64,000 nucleotides of DNA from Mangifera indica (Eukaryota; Streptophyta; Magnoliopsida; Sapindales; Anacardiaceae), in the NCBI RefSeq assembly GCF_011075055.1, contig NC_058155.1:2592001-2656000 (forward strand), given 5' to 3'. Both the position numbers and the translations under genes were made by a program. The notes below the pieces were generated by a model. The model was given only the letters and a program-made list of their open reading frames with translations, was not told the DNA's origin and ran no database searches. Below, in pieces: positions 10,683 to 23,590 of the stretch; position 1 is the first letter of the stretch; each line of letters opens with the position of its first letter.

Positions 10683-12476
10683 ATAATTTTATTAATTTTA
10701 AAAATAACTGTTAATAAAACAGGTAAAGTATTGTAACTTTTACAAAGAAAACTTGAGTTTGAATTTAATAATTAATTACTTATCCAAATATTGATATATC
10801 ATGTGTCCATATAAGTTTTGATGACAATTACTTACAACATATGTAAATTATAAACACAAAATAATTATTATTAAAAGCTAGACAATATAATAACAGTTAT
10901 TTATGACATTTGAAATTGTCATGAAAGATAATTCTTTCTTTTCCTAAAACATATCTTATACGGAAAATTGTAATATTTAATGTATTTAGAATAACCATAT
11001 GAATACATATTTTTATTGAAAATAACAAAATTACACAATATCATAAATATACATGAGAGTTTAGGGTCCTCCAAAATCTATGTCTTGCTAGTTAATTAGA
11101 ATTTGTGCACAAAAGTACATGAAAAGTAACTTTTAATCATATTAATCTCTAAAAAAAAGAAGGATTGAAGAGATGCAGCTCCAAATGATTAATCCGTTCA
11201 CATTATATAACATGAATTTAATTAAAGAAAAATAAATGTCAATAAATGATAGAATAAAATTACTAAAACAAATCAATTCATACCATAACCATAAAATTCT
11301 AAATAAAAAATCATATTTCAATTTAAAACAATATCAAAAACATATCAATATGCATAAAAATCATCAAAATATAGAGATTTAGATCTAACCTATATTGAGA
11401 AAAGCAAGAAGTAAAAAAAAAAATATAATAATAATAATCAAACGAAAAATCAACAAAAATAAAAACGAAAAGAAGGGCCATAATACAATTGGTTACCACC
11501 AGTATATACAAACAAACTGTTTAATTTAATGTTCAAAAGGAAAACACTACCAAAAATCTTGTAAAACCATAATAACATTAACCCAAAAGAAAAAAGGATA
11601 ATAGAATTAATCTCGAATAAAAAAAGTCATAAAAAGTAAAAAATTATATAAAATTCAAACTCAAACTTAAAAGAAATTAAGTTTAATCAATTGACTCTTA
11701 TACCAAACCCTAAAAACTTATACAACCAAGCAACTTTACAAACATCATTTTTAATGTAATAAATTATCTGAATAACAATAAAATATTAGAGTGATTTTTT
11801 TAAAATAATATATTTTTTCTCCTAAAAGCAATATATTTTCCCTCTTAAAATAATTTCTCTTAACAAAACAAATCATTATCTTTATAATTGACTAACAATA
11901 ATAAAAAAGTCAAAAGGTTTATTCCCACCAAGGTTTGATGCATTAACAAAGTTTTGCTTATTAAATTTCGAGAATCTAAAGTGCCACATTTCTTTCAATT
12001 GTATTAATATCTTCACTTAGTTTAGAGTTTAAATAACTGATTTACCCTTTTCTAGTATAATAACCAATAACCTCATTTATTAATTTACTTTAAATTATTA
12101 ATTTAGATTGTTTAATTATATAAATGATTAATTTACCATTTTTAGTATAATAACCAAATTACCACTTATATTATTATTGAAATTTAAACAATGAAATTAA
12201 CAATAAATTACCAAAAAGAATTTCTTTTATAGGATAAATATTTGAACTGAATTACACTGAAATAATTCACAGTAGGGTTTTTTGTAAATTACCAATATGC
12301 TTTTAACCAAACCCCTTTGCAATTAATTGAGTTGAATCTCTCCTCAAACGATTTACTCTCTAAATGAAAAAACATGACCTTTAAATTTTATCTACTTTCT
12401 CTAAAACAAGCACTGCATGTACAAGATTACTATCTTGAACTTTCAAGCTACTCAGGATGTCAATCACGGTGACAAT
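10683..12476. other. AT-rich region without a recognisable gene
   Basis: Long A/T runs and no credible coding sequence. A short reading frame at 11511-11323 (minus) has a composition dictated by T-rich DNA. I see no transposon ends here. Confidence 0.5.
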
Positions 12477-13373
12477 TAGGGGTAAACAAACAAATCAAAC
12501 TGAAATTGGAACTATCGAGTTTCCGGTTTTCAGTTTCGGTTCTTATTTAGAGTCGGCCTATCCCAAGTAGGTTTAATTCCAATTTTGAGAAATCGGTTGG
12601 TTCTGATTCCATTTCCTAAAAAAGGGGAACTAGGACTGAAATTTAAACATAAATAAGAATATCCGGAATAATTGGTGATAAATTAAGAATTAAATTGTAC
12701 TAATTACATACCAATGCAAACAATTTCACATCAAGTTGGGGCCTTGTTAAATTTATCAGGAACTTGCAACTTTGTTCTCTGGATATTCAAGATTTAAAAA
12801 AGCTTTTTTTTTTTAAGTTTTTGTTTTCATATGGTATTTGTTTTTGTTTCTTCTTTTTTGAAAAAAAAAAAAAACACAATCACATAAAACTGGAATTAAT
12901 TACAGTGATATTGTTTGGTTATTTATCAAATGTTCTATAGTAATAGGATGAATTGAAAGCAATTGAAATATATATCATTAACAGCATCAGGAACCTTTTA
13001 GTTTTTTTCATTCGAAACTTTGTGAAGCCAACCATTTTTTATCCGCAGACATCAATATGAAGGGTTAAATTTAATTTCATAATCTCTACGATTATTAAAT
13101 TCTAGTCTTCAAGTCATTAGGGACGAATTAAATGTGAAGCATAGACCTCTGAATTTCGTCCAATTTCATGCGATTTCGTGCAATTTTTTTCTAATTAATC
13201 ATGAAAATAATATCCAGGATTCATCCTAACATGATTCTAAGCATCAATTTCACAAAATTGCAACAAATCCATCATTAAGCAAAATCATCCGTACGCATTA
13301 TTAGATCCGGTCCACCCATGATGGGTTGACCCGATCCATTAGGGTTATAAGGTTAACCCATGGAAGGCGATAT

Positions 13374-14294
13374 TAAAAATTGGTTATCTGCAAATTTTGA
13401 CATGAAGGATATGGGTGAAGCAGATTATATTTTAGGTTAAAAATCAAAAGGGATCGTTCAAAGAGACTTTTGGCTCTGTCACAAGAGCGTTATATCCAAA
13501 AGATTCTAGAACGATTCAATATGGGAAACTGCAAGCCCGTAGATAATCCTGTGTCAAAAGGCGATTCATTGAGCCAAGACTTGTGTCTAAAGACTCAAAA
13601 TGAAAGAAATGAAATGTCTCTAGTACCTTATTCAAATGCGGTTGGAAGTCTTATGTACGCGATAATGTGTACTCGTCCCGATATATGCTTTGCTGTCAAA
13701 TTGGTTAGTCGATATCAATCGAATCCAGGAAGGGAACACTGGAAGGCTGTAAAGAGGATATTGAGATATCTGAAAGGCACTGTGGATTATTGTTTATACT
13801 ACCAAGGAAAGGATTTGCTTATCGTTAGCTATTCGGATGCTAACTGGGGTGGTGACTTGGACTAACGCAAATCAACTTCAGGTTATGCTTTCTTACTCCA
13901 AAACGGCGCTATATCTTGGAGCAGTAAGAAACAAACGTGCATAGCCTTATCCACAATGGAAGCAGAATTTGTAGCATGTTCTGCTGCTATGCAAGAAGCT
14001 GTTTGGTTGAAAAGATTTTTTGAGAATTTGGGTGTAATGGATGCATCAGTTGGTCCTATTGTTATGCATTATGATAATCAAGCTGCGATAGCTTTCACAA
14101 AGGATCCCAAATTCCATAATAGAACCAAACATATCGACACTAGATATAACTTTGTCAGAGACATCATTTCGAAGAAGGAAGTGATCGTACAATATATTTC
14201 TACGCATAACATGATTGCTGATCCTCTAACTAAACCGATCTCAAGAGATGTATATCTTGCACATGTTAAGTCCCTTGGCTTGCGTAGAATATGA
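13374..14294 (+). pseudogene. Copia pol remnant: end of reverse transcriptase and RNase H
   Basis: The translation shows the RT thumb region (GEADYILG), the connection (RYIQKILERFNM, CTRPDICFAV) and Copia RNase H, with [31 protein letters not shown] and [14 protein letters not shown]. The last domain ends with the usual ADPLTKP at 14216-14239. There is a one-base frameshift near 13440 and an in-frame TAA at 13863-13865, where the family has a sense codon before RKSTSGY. Apart from these the frame is well preserved to the TGA at 14292. Confidence 0.85.
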
Positions 14295-15419
14295 TAGATG
14301 ACTTGTTGAGTATATATTGTACTTGTAACACAACGTTAGAACATCAAAGAGTTTGAATTTATTTTATGTGTTTGAATTCATGGTGTTTATGGATATACAC
14401 ATTGTTTATTTTTGAAATCTCAACAAGATAATAATGTCACACAAGTTTGATTGGCTCTCTCACACGAGCAATCACCTTTGACACTGAGGAGAGCGTGCAA
14501 AGATGAGACATATTTCTTGAGGTTGATGCGGCTTAAAGAGCGCACTTAGAAAATGAGAATTGTTCAAGAAATGAATTATTTGATATGTCGCCTTGATGAT
14601 TAATCAAGATGAGGTCATGACTTGATAGATTTGAAAATGACCGATTTGGATTCCCCACGTCCAAATAACTTGTGAATGCTAGATGTGAGTTCTTAATAGA
14701 TAAAGACACCTGTAAGATTAGAGAGATGATTAAGAACTCAGGTTAGGCGCTGAGTACAGCGACTGAACTAAGATCTGTACAATGTTGGTAATGACATTTT
14801 GAAAAGATACACATTGTAGCACATGATTCATACCATGTGTGCATGAATAAGACGACCACTTGAAGTAGTGGAAGTATGAATCCCTGCTCCTTCACTGTGT
14901 GAGACTTTATGAGGATTACCTCATGATGGTACCCTTTGACTCTTTGCTGTTATTTGATGTTTATTCTTAGTATTGCTATCTTAGCTTGGAACCTATGACT
15001 ATGAATGATTCAGTCTATGGAACATGACTAGAACAACAGCTAAGTTTAAATTGAGAATTCTGAGTAGATGAGGAAGACTTATATATTATGTGTGTCCATT
15101 GGCCGGTCGGTCATGTCACTCATACAGGAGATTGGACTTGATCATGGATACATAGGAATATAACACAATAATAAATGAGGGATTAAAGGGAGCTAGTGTT
15201 ATCGAGTAAGTCTGGGGTGCTGCGAGACTAACGCTTTATTTTATTTTGGGTTGAAGCGACTGTGTTATTCCTAACAGATGCATAGTAAATTAGCTCCCAA
15301 GTGCAGGTGGCTCGCAAGGTCGTACGATACATTTGCTAGTATGAATTGCTCTGTTTTGTAAGATTTCTGTAGAAGAGTATTGTAATTCGGATCACCCATC
15401 ATGTGTGAGTGGGAGATAT

Positions 15420-15789
15420 TGGATCCGATCCACCCATGATGGGTTAACCCGATCCATTAGGGTTATAAGGTTAACCCATGGAAGGCGATATTACTATATT
15501 GCCCTTGGCAGTTATTTTTTTGTAACTGCCACTCCCTCTTTTATTTAAATGGAATGTAACTTCCATTGGATGGTTAACAGAAGCATAATTACAGTAAAGC
15601 AATACAAAGAAAAAAAATATCACAGAACTCTTCCAAATCAATTCTCTGGAAGAATTCTTGCAGAAACGAAAGAGATAATAAGCAAATCGTGTTGTGAACA
15701 TTTCCAGGAGTGCATCGAATCACCAAATCATCTTCAATTGTCAGATTTAGGCAACCGAGTATGCTTTCTGTGATCCTGAAATTAGTTTA
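15420..15789 (+). repeat. 3' LTR of the Copia element
   Basis: It starts TGGATCCGATCC, matching the 5' LTR fragment at 13302. The 3' boundary is inferred from the ATTAT repeat and is uncertain by a few tens of bases. Between the RNase H stop (14294) and this LTR lie about 1.1 kb of non-coding internal sequence. Confidence 0.5.
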
Positions 15790-16074
15790 ATTATGCTTAC
15801 ATGTAGAATTATCCAGACCTAAAGTTTATTTTAACCTTCAATCATGAGCTTTATTCAAGTTTTCAAATTCAAGATATATGCTTTTAAAACAAATTTTTTC
15901 TTTTTTTAAATTACAGGTTTCAGGTACGAATTGAAACCTACCCGAAACTTAAAGGGTCTGTTCTTGTAGATTCCAGGTTCCAATTCCTATTTTAAGGAAT
16001 CAGCCGATTTCGATTCCTCAAATTTTTATAAGATACCCAAACCTGTTCACCCTTAGTACAATGTCAGCTATTCC

Positions 16075-17777
16075 CCAGTTCCCCTCTAATGTTGTGGCAC
16101 GGGGAGTTAGCCTTTGATATTATCGGACACCCATTTTGTAAGCAATGTTTAGATTCAGGCTGCTGAATTGACCTTCTTTATCATGAATAACTTCTTCAAT
16201 CAAGGTTCTGATGTCTCTGGAAGTCCCTCAACATTGTAACCATCTCTTTTGAGCTCTTCTAGGACTGAAAAAATAGAGGAAAAGACATTGAGGAGTTGTT
16301 CCAACATTTCCTTTGTCTGGAGGGAAACTGAAGACTATGATTGCTAATTTCTTCTCTGCCTGCATTAATTCACATAATTCTCATTAGAGTTCTGAAATAA
16401 AAAAATTATTCTATTCAAGTTCTCATTACAGCCGAAAACATAGCCTGAAAATAATTTAGGCATCAGAACTTAAAATTTCAAGGACTATATGCATAATTCA
16501 TTTGCTCCATGAACTCTGACGCAATCTCTATACAAGTGAAATAAAAGAGAAGAGGAGACTCATATGATCACCAAAAAATGTCCTAAAAATTTTAAGTACT
16601 GTAAATTACAAAGTACGGAAAATTGAGGTGCTTGAATCTCTCTTTATCTTTTTATTTAGCTTGCTGAATCATAAAATATTAGTTGAATCAAACACTAGTC
16701 TATCTAGCATTATAGGTAAGCAGATTACTTGGGTTTGTTTCAAACTGGAACTGGAAGTGCCTATTTTATTCTCTATTGTTTGACAATAAAATTCTAAATA
16801 AATTGGGCTTGCTGAAAACCGACTAGGGAAAAATAGGAAAGCCAATAGTTTTGTACACCAGCAAAATAAACAAACACCTTTGACTTTCTTTTCAGCTCAG
16901 CCTATTCGATTGCTCTGGTGCAGAGCTGCTCCACCCTCTTGCGAAGAGCATGTGATTTCCCTGCAATCACATCAGAGTATTCATTAACCCCAAGGAATGA
17001 CAGCATATAAACCAGTTTAAGTATGACAATAAAGAGAAAGCACGAATTTCTGGCCCTGCGCAAAAGATTTGAAATGGTAAAAACTCACTTAAGTAGCATT
17101 TCTTTTTAGTTTCTTAATACTCTAAAATTAGTATTCTCTTCCTCTAAGGTATGTCTAGTTGATACTTCAATGAATACTAAAATTTATAAAATAATGACAA
17201 TAAACAATTTTAATAGAATCATATGTCAAACACATTAAAGAAGCTTCACTTACCAGTTCTTGGATCCCGGCCAGGGAAAAAAAAAGGGCTCCAACCCTCC
17301 ATTAAGCTCTGGGACAGCAACTTGCAAAGCTACCTGAATAAGGTGCAGCCCCAAACTACTATTCAACCATTCCTCAGTTGTTTGAAACACTAATGGCAAT
17401 GCAACAATGTAAGGAACATCAAGCTTCATCAGCGCCTCAACAGCCCTGGGATGATCCTATCTTGCTGGACCTCCACAAGACCAAAACCAATCAGCAAGAC
17501 GACTGAATTCACCATTGGTTACTTCGTAACTGAATCGATCAAGAACTTCTCAACAGGTTCTGAAAAATCAAGCCCACCAGCAAAAATTGGAATTACTTTA
17601 GCTCCTCTCATCTCTTAACTCCATAATCACAGCCACATACTGACTCCCGTCACCAGTGATTATGTGACTCCTTTACAAAACCAGCCCTATAATTGGTGCA
17701 TCAGGCCGCTTGAGCAGTAAAGCACAGATGTTCCATGTCTATAATTTTACATCTACTCCAAACAGAAATACAAGACC
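16075..17777 (-). pseudogene. CHLH: CHLH (Mg-chelatase H subunit) fragment, copy A
   Basis: CHLH is the porphyrin-binding subunit of plastid Mg-chelatase, in chlorophyll synthesis. Three exons are readable: 17777-17254 ([18 protein letters not shown], then [20 protein letters not shown]), 16960-16878 (GKSHALRKRVEQLCTRAI) and 16359-about 16075 ([20 protein letters not shown], then [14 protein letters not shown]). Splice sites at 17254, 16960, 16878 and 16359 are canonical, so this is genomic DNA and not a retrocopy. Lesions include several frameshifts in the first exon, a deletion within the third, and TAG at 16904-16902 where the family has Trp. Only a middle part of the large protein is present. 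The second exon's stop is shared with copy B. Confidence 0.88.
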
Positions 17778-18441
17778 CTGAAAGGAATTTGAGCAGCAAT
17801 AAGAAAACTGGAAATATTTGCCATTATAATAACTTTTGAAAAGCCCCTTTTTTGCAGCAGTGCTGGACTAGGTAGTACGGAAACAGAAACGTGAAAACGT
17901 ATTTTCTTAAAAAGATAGGAAACGGAAAGGTGTAAATATAAAAAATATAGGTTTTTTTTTTTTATAAATATGAAATTTTTATAAAAAATACAATAACCTA
18001 TATTTTAATTAAAAAAATACAACAATTAATTTTTTTTCCAACCAATTTAAAATAACATATAACAAAATAATTTTATACCAAAACTAAATTACAAATTCAA
18101 GTTCTTGAAACATGTATGTATAAATTAAATCAATACTTATATATTCATCTTTTAAAATGGAAAATAAACATGTATATAAATCAATATATTTAATCAAAAT
18201 GTAAATAAATCAACTTACAAACTCAATATTATTTCATCAAAATAATAATTTCCAAGGGTCAATATCAAAGTCATCAAATAAAATATAATGAAAAAAATTA
18301 AAAATATAGTAAAATATTTATTGTGTTTTCTCTATTTGATCATTCTCCTTATCCATTATGTCATTCGCATCTTCATCGAAAAAAACAGACTCCAATTCTG
18401 GTTCATCTAATGACAGGTTGGCTAATTGAAGAACTCCCACA

Positions 18442-19456
18442 CAAGGTTTTTAAAACCGAACTGGAGTAAAAACCGTTTTGAGTAATGGTTTTGGTTGGAC
18501 CGGTCGAACCGTTTGAACCGACTGATTTGACCCGTTACCCTTGAGAATCACTGCACGCTCAACTAATTCATTCTTATTAGTTTCACAGCCAATCAAATCT
18601 TGCAGACTCTCATTTAAGCTCCGCTCATCAAACAAATCACAATTGGAGGAACTAAAAGGCTCTGATTCTATCTTACTTAGAATTTTATCTACCCAATATT
18701 CAACATCTAAAGGCTTCCACTCACCATTCTCAATAAACGCAATCACTTTACCGGGAATATGAAACTCCAATTCCACCCCATCAAGATTCCTCCAATGAAA
18801 CTCTCTGGAATGCTTTCTATACAACCCCAAACCTCCAAACTTCAGGCGACAATCACAACACTCCCAGGACATCCAAGTTTTGTGTTCTTTAGCAAAATCA
18901 ATGGCTTCCTTGTCTGCCAAATGAACATTTATTGATTTTCAGTGTCTTTGAAGCTCTTCAAGACTCACTTTAAAGAAATCCCTTTTCTTCTCAGCATTTA
19001 ATGTATTCCAGAAGGACATATATTCCACTCTCTTTACATCATAAACCTTATAGTACTTCTCCATACCGTTTTGAGTAAACAGGACTGAAGCAATGGCGTC
19101 GACAGCAACACAGGCCTAGATTTGAGCTACGCTATAAACAATTTCTATTGAAGTGGTATACGTAAATTAAAAAGGTCAAAAAGAAAAGGTGTAGTAAAAA
19201 ACTGTGGCACAATAAAAAATAATATTTTATTAATTTATTTTACACTGTATCTGTTGACTCAACAGTGAATATGCTGGGCTGGTTTGGAATTGTGAACCAG
19301 ATTAGACCGCAAACCGAACATGAACCGCCGGTCTAATTGCAGTTCAATTTGAAAATTTTTAAAAAACAGTTTTTTCTAATTATAAAACCGCTACAGTATC
19401 CAATTCAATGTCCAACCGGTTGAACCGGTCGGTCCGGTTAGGTTTTTAAAACCTTG
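18442..19456. mobile_element. Nested non-autonomous hAT element carrying a gene fragment
   Basis: Ends CAAGGTTTTTAAAACC (18442) and TTTTTAAAACCTTG (to 19456) are inverted. The element is flanked by a perfect 8-bp duplication CTCCCACA (18434-18441 and 19457-19464). Inner termini are rich in ccggttcaaccgg-type motifs. Removing the element and one duplication restores the host transposase frame exactly (EDVG|VLQL). It carries a captured host-gene fragment and no transposase. Confidence 0.88.
18530..19064 (-). pseudogene. Captured DUF629-type (UCH-related) gene fragment
   Basis: The reading frame starts MEKYYKVYDVKRVEYMSFW at 19064 and reads NTLNAEKKRDFFKVSLEEL, then a TGA, then LADKEAIDFAKEHKTW and WECCDCRLKFGGLGLYRKH. 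This pattern (a CxxC finger-like pair followed by H..H) resembles the DUF629 region of plant ubiquitin-carboxyl-terminal-hydrolase-related proteins. Only this portion is present. The frame continues to 18450 into the element terminus, which adds meaningless residues. Assignment rests on remembered family features and is moderate. Confidence 0.55.
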
Positions 19457-22400
19457 CTCCCACATCTTCCATCCTCCCAAAGTCATCTCCACCAACATCC
19501 CACATCTTCTCCTTACCATCATAATACTTAGAGTTAACCCTTGACAATAAACGAAGATTGTTATGAACAAAAACCAAATCTTCTGCACGTTTTGGAATTA
19601 ATTTATTCCTTCAAATTGAATGAATGAAGGAATAAGTACTCCAATTTCTTTCACAATAAGAGGAGGAACTAGGTTGTCCAAGTACTTTGAATGCTAACTT
19701 TTGAAGCAATGGAGCATTCGAACCAAAACATGCCCACCACTTCATCAGTTCTGTATTAAATCTAGCACCAATTGAGTCAGGATCTTCAAACAATCCACTT
19801 TTGAGGAGAAGTTAGCATACTCATCCAATGCTTTAACACGCTCATCTTCAGAAAAGATCCTTCTAAAACATTTGTTCCTCTCAATAGATACTTCCACATC
19901 CATATGAGGAGGCACTCTACCTTCCTTCACCTCCTTCAAGCCATTGTTCACTATAAAACCTTCACAAATAATAAATATATCAAATAGTTAACAAATTAAT
20001 ACCCAATTTAATAAATAAATATATCAAATAAGTATGAAAGAAATATATAATTCAATTAGATATCTACCTTGGATTCAATTAATGAGATAGACAATGGAGT
20101 GGAGTATTACTTTTTGCCCAACGATCTTAAAGAATACTATAGATCACTGAATAGAAAGGAGAATCTTGGGTAGAAAACTTTCCTTCATGTTCATAAATAA
20201 TCGATTTAACCTTTTCAATCATAGAATCCCAATTCTCATAAATCAAATGAAGACATGACTTATTTGTATCACACATTCGAATCATATCATAAATCAGCAC
20301 AGTAAAAGCAAGAATGTAATTGACCTTCGCCCACCAATTCTCATTCAACACCTTATCACGAACAAATCTTGCTTTGCCTTGATCGTCTTCTCTATATTGT
20401 CCCCATTGTTCACTTACAATCATTGATTCTAGAGCACCCTTAATTAATTTAAATCTTTTGAGCATAATAACAATAGAAGCAAAATGAGTGTCCGCAACTG
20501 AAAGTAATTTCAAAAGACTAAATCGGTTAAACGTAGCCAATCGCATTGAATGGTTCATTATGAAGTTTTTAATTACCATAACATCACCATAAACATCAGT
20601 TATCCAATGACATTCATCATATGTCTCTTGATTAGATTCCACATTTTTAGCTACACATATATTTTTCAAAGCTAGATTCAAAGTATGCACAACACATGGA
20701 GTACAATAAATATGTGGAAACATACCTTCAATGATTTCCCCAACACCTTTACAATTTTTAACATTATCAGTTATTACTTGAACTACTTTTTGATGACCAA
20801 CCTCATCAATTATCTCCTTCAATAAATTAGCAATGAAATATTTATCTTTAACTTCACCTGCACAATTAACAGTTTTAATAAACATCGGGCTTGATTCACA
20901 AACAACCATGAAGTTAATTAAAGGTCTCCTTTGTGGGTCACTCCATCCATCAGCAACAATACTAACCCCTTTTTCCATCCAAGTGCTTTTAATAGGTTCC
21001 AATAACCTGTCCACATTTGTTTTCTCTTGCTGAAGTAGTGTAGTTCTTAATTTATTGTACCCAGGAGGCACATAACCACCCAATGAATGATTAGCTGCAA
21101 ATGAAAAGGCACTAATATAGTTTGGATTCCTAGCAACGTTAAAAGGAAGACCACCAGTGTAAAACATTCTAGCAATTTTCTCATTTAATTGAGCTCTAGT
21201 TTGTATGTCAAAAGATATAGCAATAGGAGAATCATCAACTTTTCTCTTCTTTGAAAAAAGATTTGACCCACTCGGTGACGGTAAGGATAAAGACAATGAT
21301 TGATTTACATTAGTAGTACTACTAGGCAATGACACTTCCTTAGGTTGAGAATTATAAATCTTATTGGTAGCTTCATCATATAATTTTCTCATTTCTACTA
21401 AATCTTCAAATTTCACTTTAAAACAAGCATCGATTCCTTTCCCCGTAATTTTTAATAGGTGAGCTTTACCTCTAGTATAAGTCCCTTGCCTTTCTTTATG
21501 ACAAAAATTACAAACCCATTTGTATGTACCCCCTGATTCTCCAAGTTTCTCAATTTTTGTGACATATTTCCACAATGGATTTTGGTCTTCATCGTTATTC
21601 TTTTTTGCAGAACCCATACTACTACTACTACTTTTAGAATTAGAATTTTTCTTACCAGTAGCAGAATCCATTAATGATTAACCCAAATTCAGTATCACCA
21701 ACAATTTGCTAAAATTTATCAAAAAAATCAACCAAATCACATTAATCACCGACTATTCTTCTTGGCAGCTTACTACACAACTGAAATAAAATCACAAATT
21801 GAAAACATAAATAAATCAGTTTAATTATAGGAAAACTTTTATTTATAAGTAATATTCAAATCAAACAAGAATAACTAAATTACAGACTATAAAATTATTC
21901 GATTAAATTATATAAAATCAAATATTCAATAATTATTAATAAAATAAATTATGGATTACAATTACAAATTATATTCATGATATATATATATTGCAAAAAT
22001 TAACCAAATTGCATTGATATAAATAAATAAATATATATATATATATATTTCAAGGGGAATAGAGCATATAAAATAATTTAATGTTTTAAAATATATTTTA
22101 TAATAAATTAGAATTCAAACGTTGACACATCTGGAAGAAAGCATGCATTGCCTAAGATATATAAAATCTTTGAGCAAAAGGCAAGCTAATGGAGTATATA
22201 TATAATAATTTAATATATGTTTTATAATAAAATAAAAATCTTGGAAAACTAACAAATCTTAGAAAGCTAACAAATCTGGAAGAGGCATGCAAAATTGTAG
22301 TCTTGGAATAGAGTATATATAATAAATTAATATGTATTTTATAAAAAAAAATTAAACTTGGGAATAGAGATGCATTAAATTTAAATCCATATAAACTAAT

Positions 22401-22768
22401 TTGTATCATAGAAGGGCAAGAAAACGCACACTTTTTTCAGAGTTTTCTTTCTTCTAACCACTGTTCAAAGAAGAAGAAGACGCCCAGAAGATAGACAGCA
22501 AAGAAGAGAAGAAGACGCCTAGAAGACTATTATGCATAGGAAACTATTTTTGTTATTTATTTTCAAAATCCTTTTATGATACACTTTTAGAATCCTTGTA
22601 TGCATAGGAATTTGTTTCTGTTAAAGAAACGTGTTTCCCTTTTATCTAAAATTATCGAAACGGCCCCGAAATGTTTCGTACTAGTTTCAGGTCGTTTCAG
22701 AAACTAAAACGTTTCAAATTCATGGAAACGCATCCTGTTGTGCGTTTTCGTGCTTCTTAGGTGGTGGA

Positions 22769-23036
22769 TATTGAAGCTACCATGAATATCAATAATTCTA
22801 CAACCACAAACAATAGGAACAACGACTACAGTGGGTGCTCTGGTCGAGGCCGGTCAACTGAAAACTGGTCCTAGACACAAACGACTAATAAAGAAAAATG
22901 ACAGTATTGTCCAATGAAGAAGAAAACAAGCCAAAGAGAGCACCACTTGACAGAAAGGAAACCGTTGATGGAAAAAGAGTCGATCGACAGAGAAATATCA
23001 AATGTAGAGGAAATAAACTCGTTACAGGGAAGGAGG
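22769..23036. repeat. End of tandem unit A next to CHLH
   Basis: This segment matches about 36465-36720 of unit B, including aatatcaataattctaca and ttgtccaatgaagaagaaaac. It marks the end of the first copy of the tandemly duplicated CHLH region. It contains a short Lys/Arg-rich frame (MTVLSNEEENKPKRAPLDRK) that I do not recognise. Confidence 0.7.
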
Positions 23037-23165
23037 AAAACATAGCCTGAAAATAATGTAGGTATCAGAACTTAAAATTTCAAGGACTATATGAATAATT
23101 CATTTGCTCCATGAACTCTAACGCAAGCTTTTTACAAGTGAAATAAAAGAGGAGAGGAGACTCAC
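23037..23165 (-). repeat. Start of tandem unit B (CHLH intron sequence)
   Basis: The sequence from aacatagcctgaaaataat to gaggagactca repeats 16438-16563, the CHLH intron between the second and third exons of copy A. It shows that unit B starts here and was then split by MULE M1. About 300 bases of the intron present in copy A are missing between here and 34750. Confidence 0.75.
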
Positions 23166-23590
23166 ACCTTAAACAAGGAAAATTGAATTTTTACCCTAAA
23201 TTAGGCCTACTTATACATATATATCACACTTTTCTCATCTTAAATATGTTTACCACTTTATATGATAAAATATCTAAATTGTTTTTATCTTCAACCTTGA
23301 GAACCCAAACAAGGTAACACTATTTCTTATTATGTATTGCAAAGAAAGAACATATGTAGATATTTTATATAAATATTTGAAATAAGATTTATATATGTGT
23401 TAGATAAGATCGAACGAATTTAAAAATTTTTGAAAATCTAAAAAATTTTAAACTTACTTGATCTTATCTCCCTAAATTCTAGTTAGCATTAATCTAATAT
23501 TAAAGCATTACATGAAAAAATAATCTAATAAGCCACTTGTGAAGAGCATGCAGTCTAAAGGAAGGTCTTGGTGTAAGACATATAAAAAGT

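Larger units (their letters stand above)
13302..15789 (+). mobile_element. Copia LTR retrotransposon, internally deleted
   Basis: About 72 bases of the LTR start (TAGATCCGGTCC..., 13302-13375) recur as the start of the 3' LTR (TGGATCCGATCC..., from 15420). The sequence jumps from the 5' LTR fragment directly into the reverse-transcriptase region, so the rest of the 5' LTR, gag, protease and integrase are missing. A purine-rich tract (gtgtgagtgggaga) precedes the 3' LTR. ATTAT precedes 13302 and follows 15789, a plausible 5-bp target duplication. Confidence 0.75.
12477..16055. mobile_element. hAT-like element interrupted by a Copia element
   Basis: The left end TAGGGGTAAACA (12477) and right end TGTTCACCCTTA (to 16055) form a short terminal inverted repeat of a type common in plant hAT elements. 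The ends continue into similar poly-purine subterminal sequence rich in ggaac/gttcc. The flanks GTGACAAT and GTACAATG agree only if one gap is allowed. Without the Copia insertion the element would be about 1.1 kb and non-coding. No transposase is visible. Confidence 0.5.
18318..21671 (-). pseudogene. hAT transposase (BED, DUF659, hAT C-terminal domain)
   Basis: The N-terminal 514-codon frame (21671-20127) has a BED-type zinc finger (VCNFCHKERQGTYTRGKAHL) at about residues 54-75 and then a DUF659-like catalytic core (GVSIVADGWSDPQRRPLINF, VITDNVKNCKGV). A second exon starts near 19950, and the C-terminal dimerisation block reads KWWACFGS, QPSSSSYCERNWSTYSFIHS, then RAEDLVFVHNNLRLLSR and KMWDVGGDDFGRMEDVG. 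After the nested element at 19456-18442 the frame resumes with VLQLANLSLDEPELES and ends at TAA 18320-18318. Lesions: TAA near 20125, another stop about 70 bases on, a frameshift near 19800 and TGA at 19613-19611. Confidence 0.88.
17868..22760 (-). mobile_element. hAT transposon with decayed transposase gene
   Basis: The insertion site is clear by comparison with the uninterrupted copy B at 36455. Termini CTAGGTAGTACGGAAAC (17868) and the inverted right end (complement CTAAGAAGCACGAAAAC, to 22760) match at 13 of 17 positions. Flanks GTGCTGGA (17860-17867) and GTGGTGGA (22761-22768) are an 8-bp target duplication with one change. The subterminal regions are rich in gaaacg/cgtttc motifs. The element carries a BED/DUF659/hAT-dimerisation transposase on the minus strand and one nested insertion. 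Confidence 0.85.

Noticed and set aside
15471..15773. Overlapping reading frames on both strands in the 3' LTR of the Copia element
   Set aside because: They are inside LTR sequence with no recognisable motif.
16075..17777. CHLH fragment as a retrocopy (processed pseudogene)
   Set aside because: Introns with canonical splice sites are retained between the recognisable exons.
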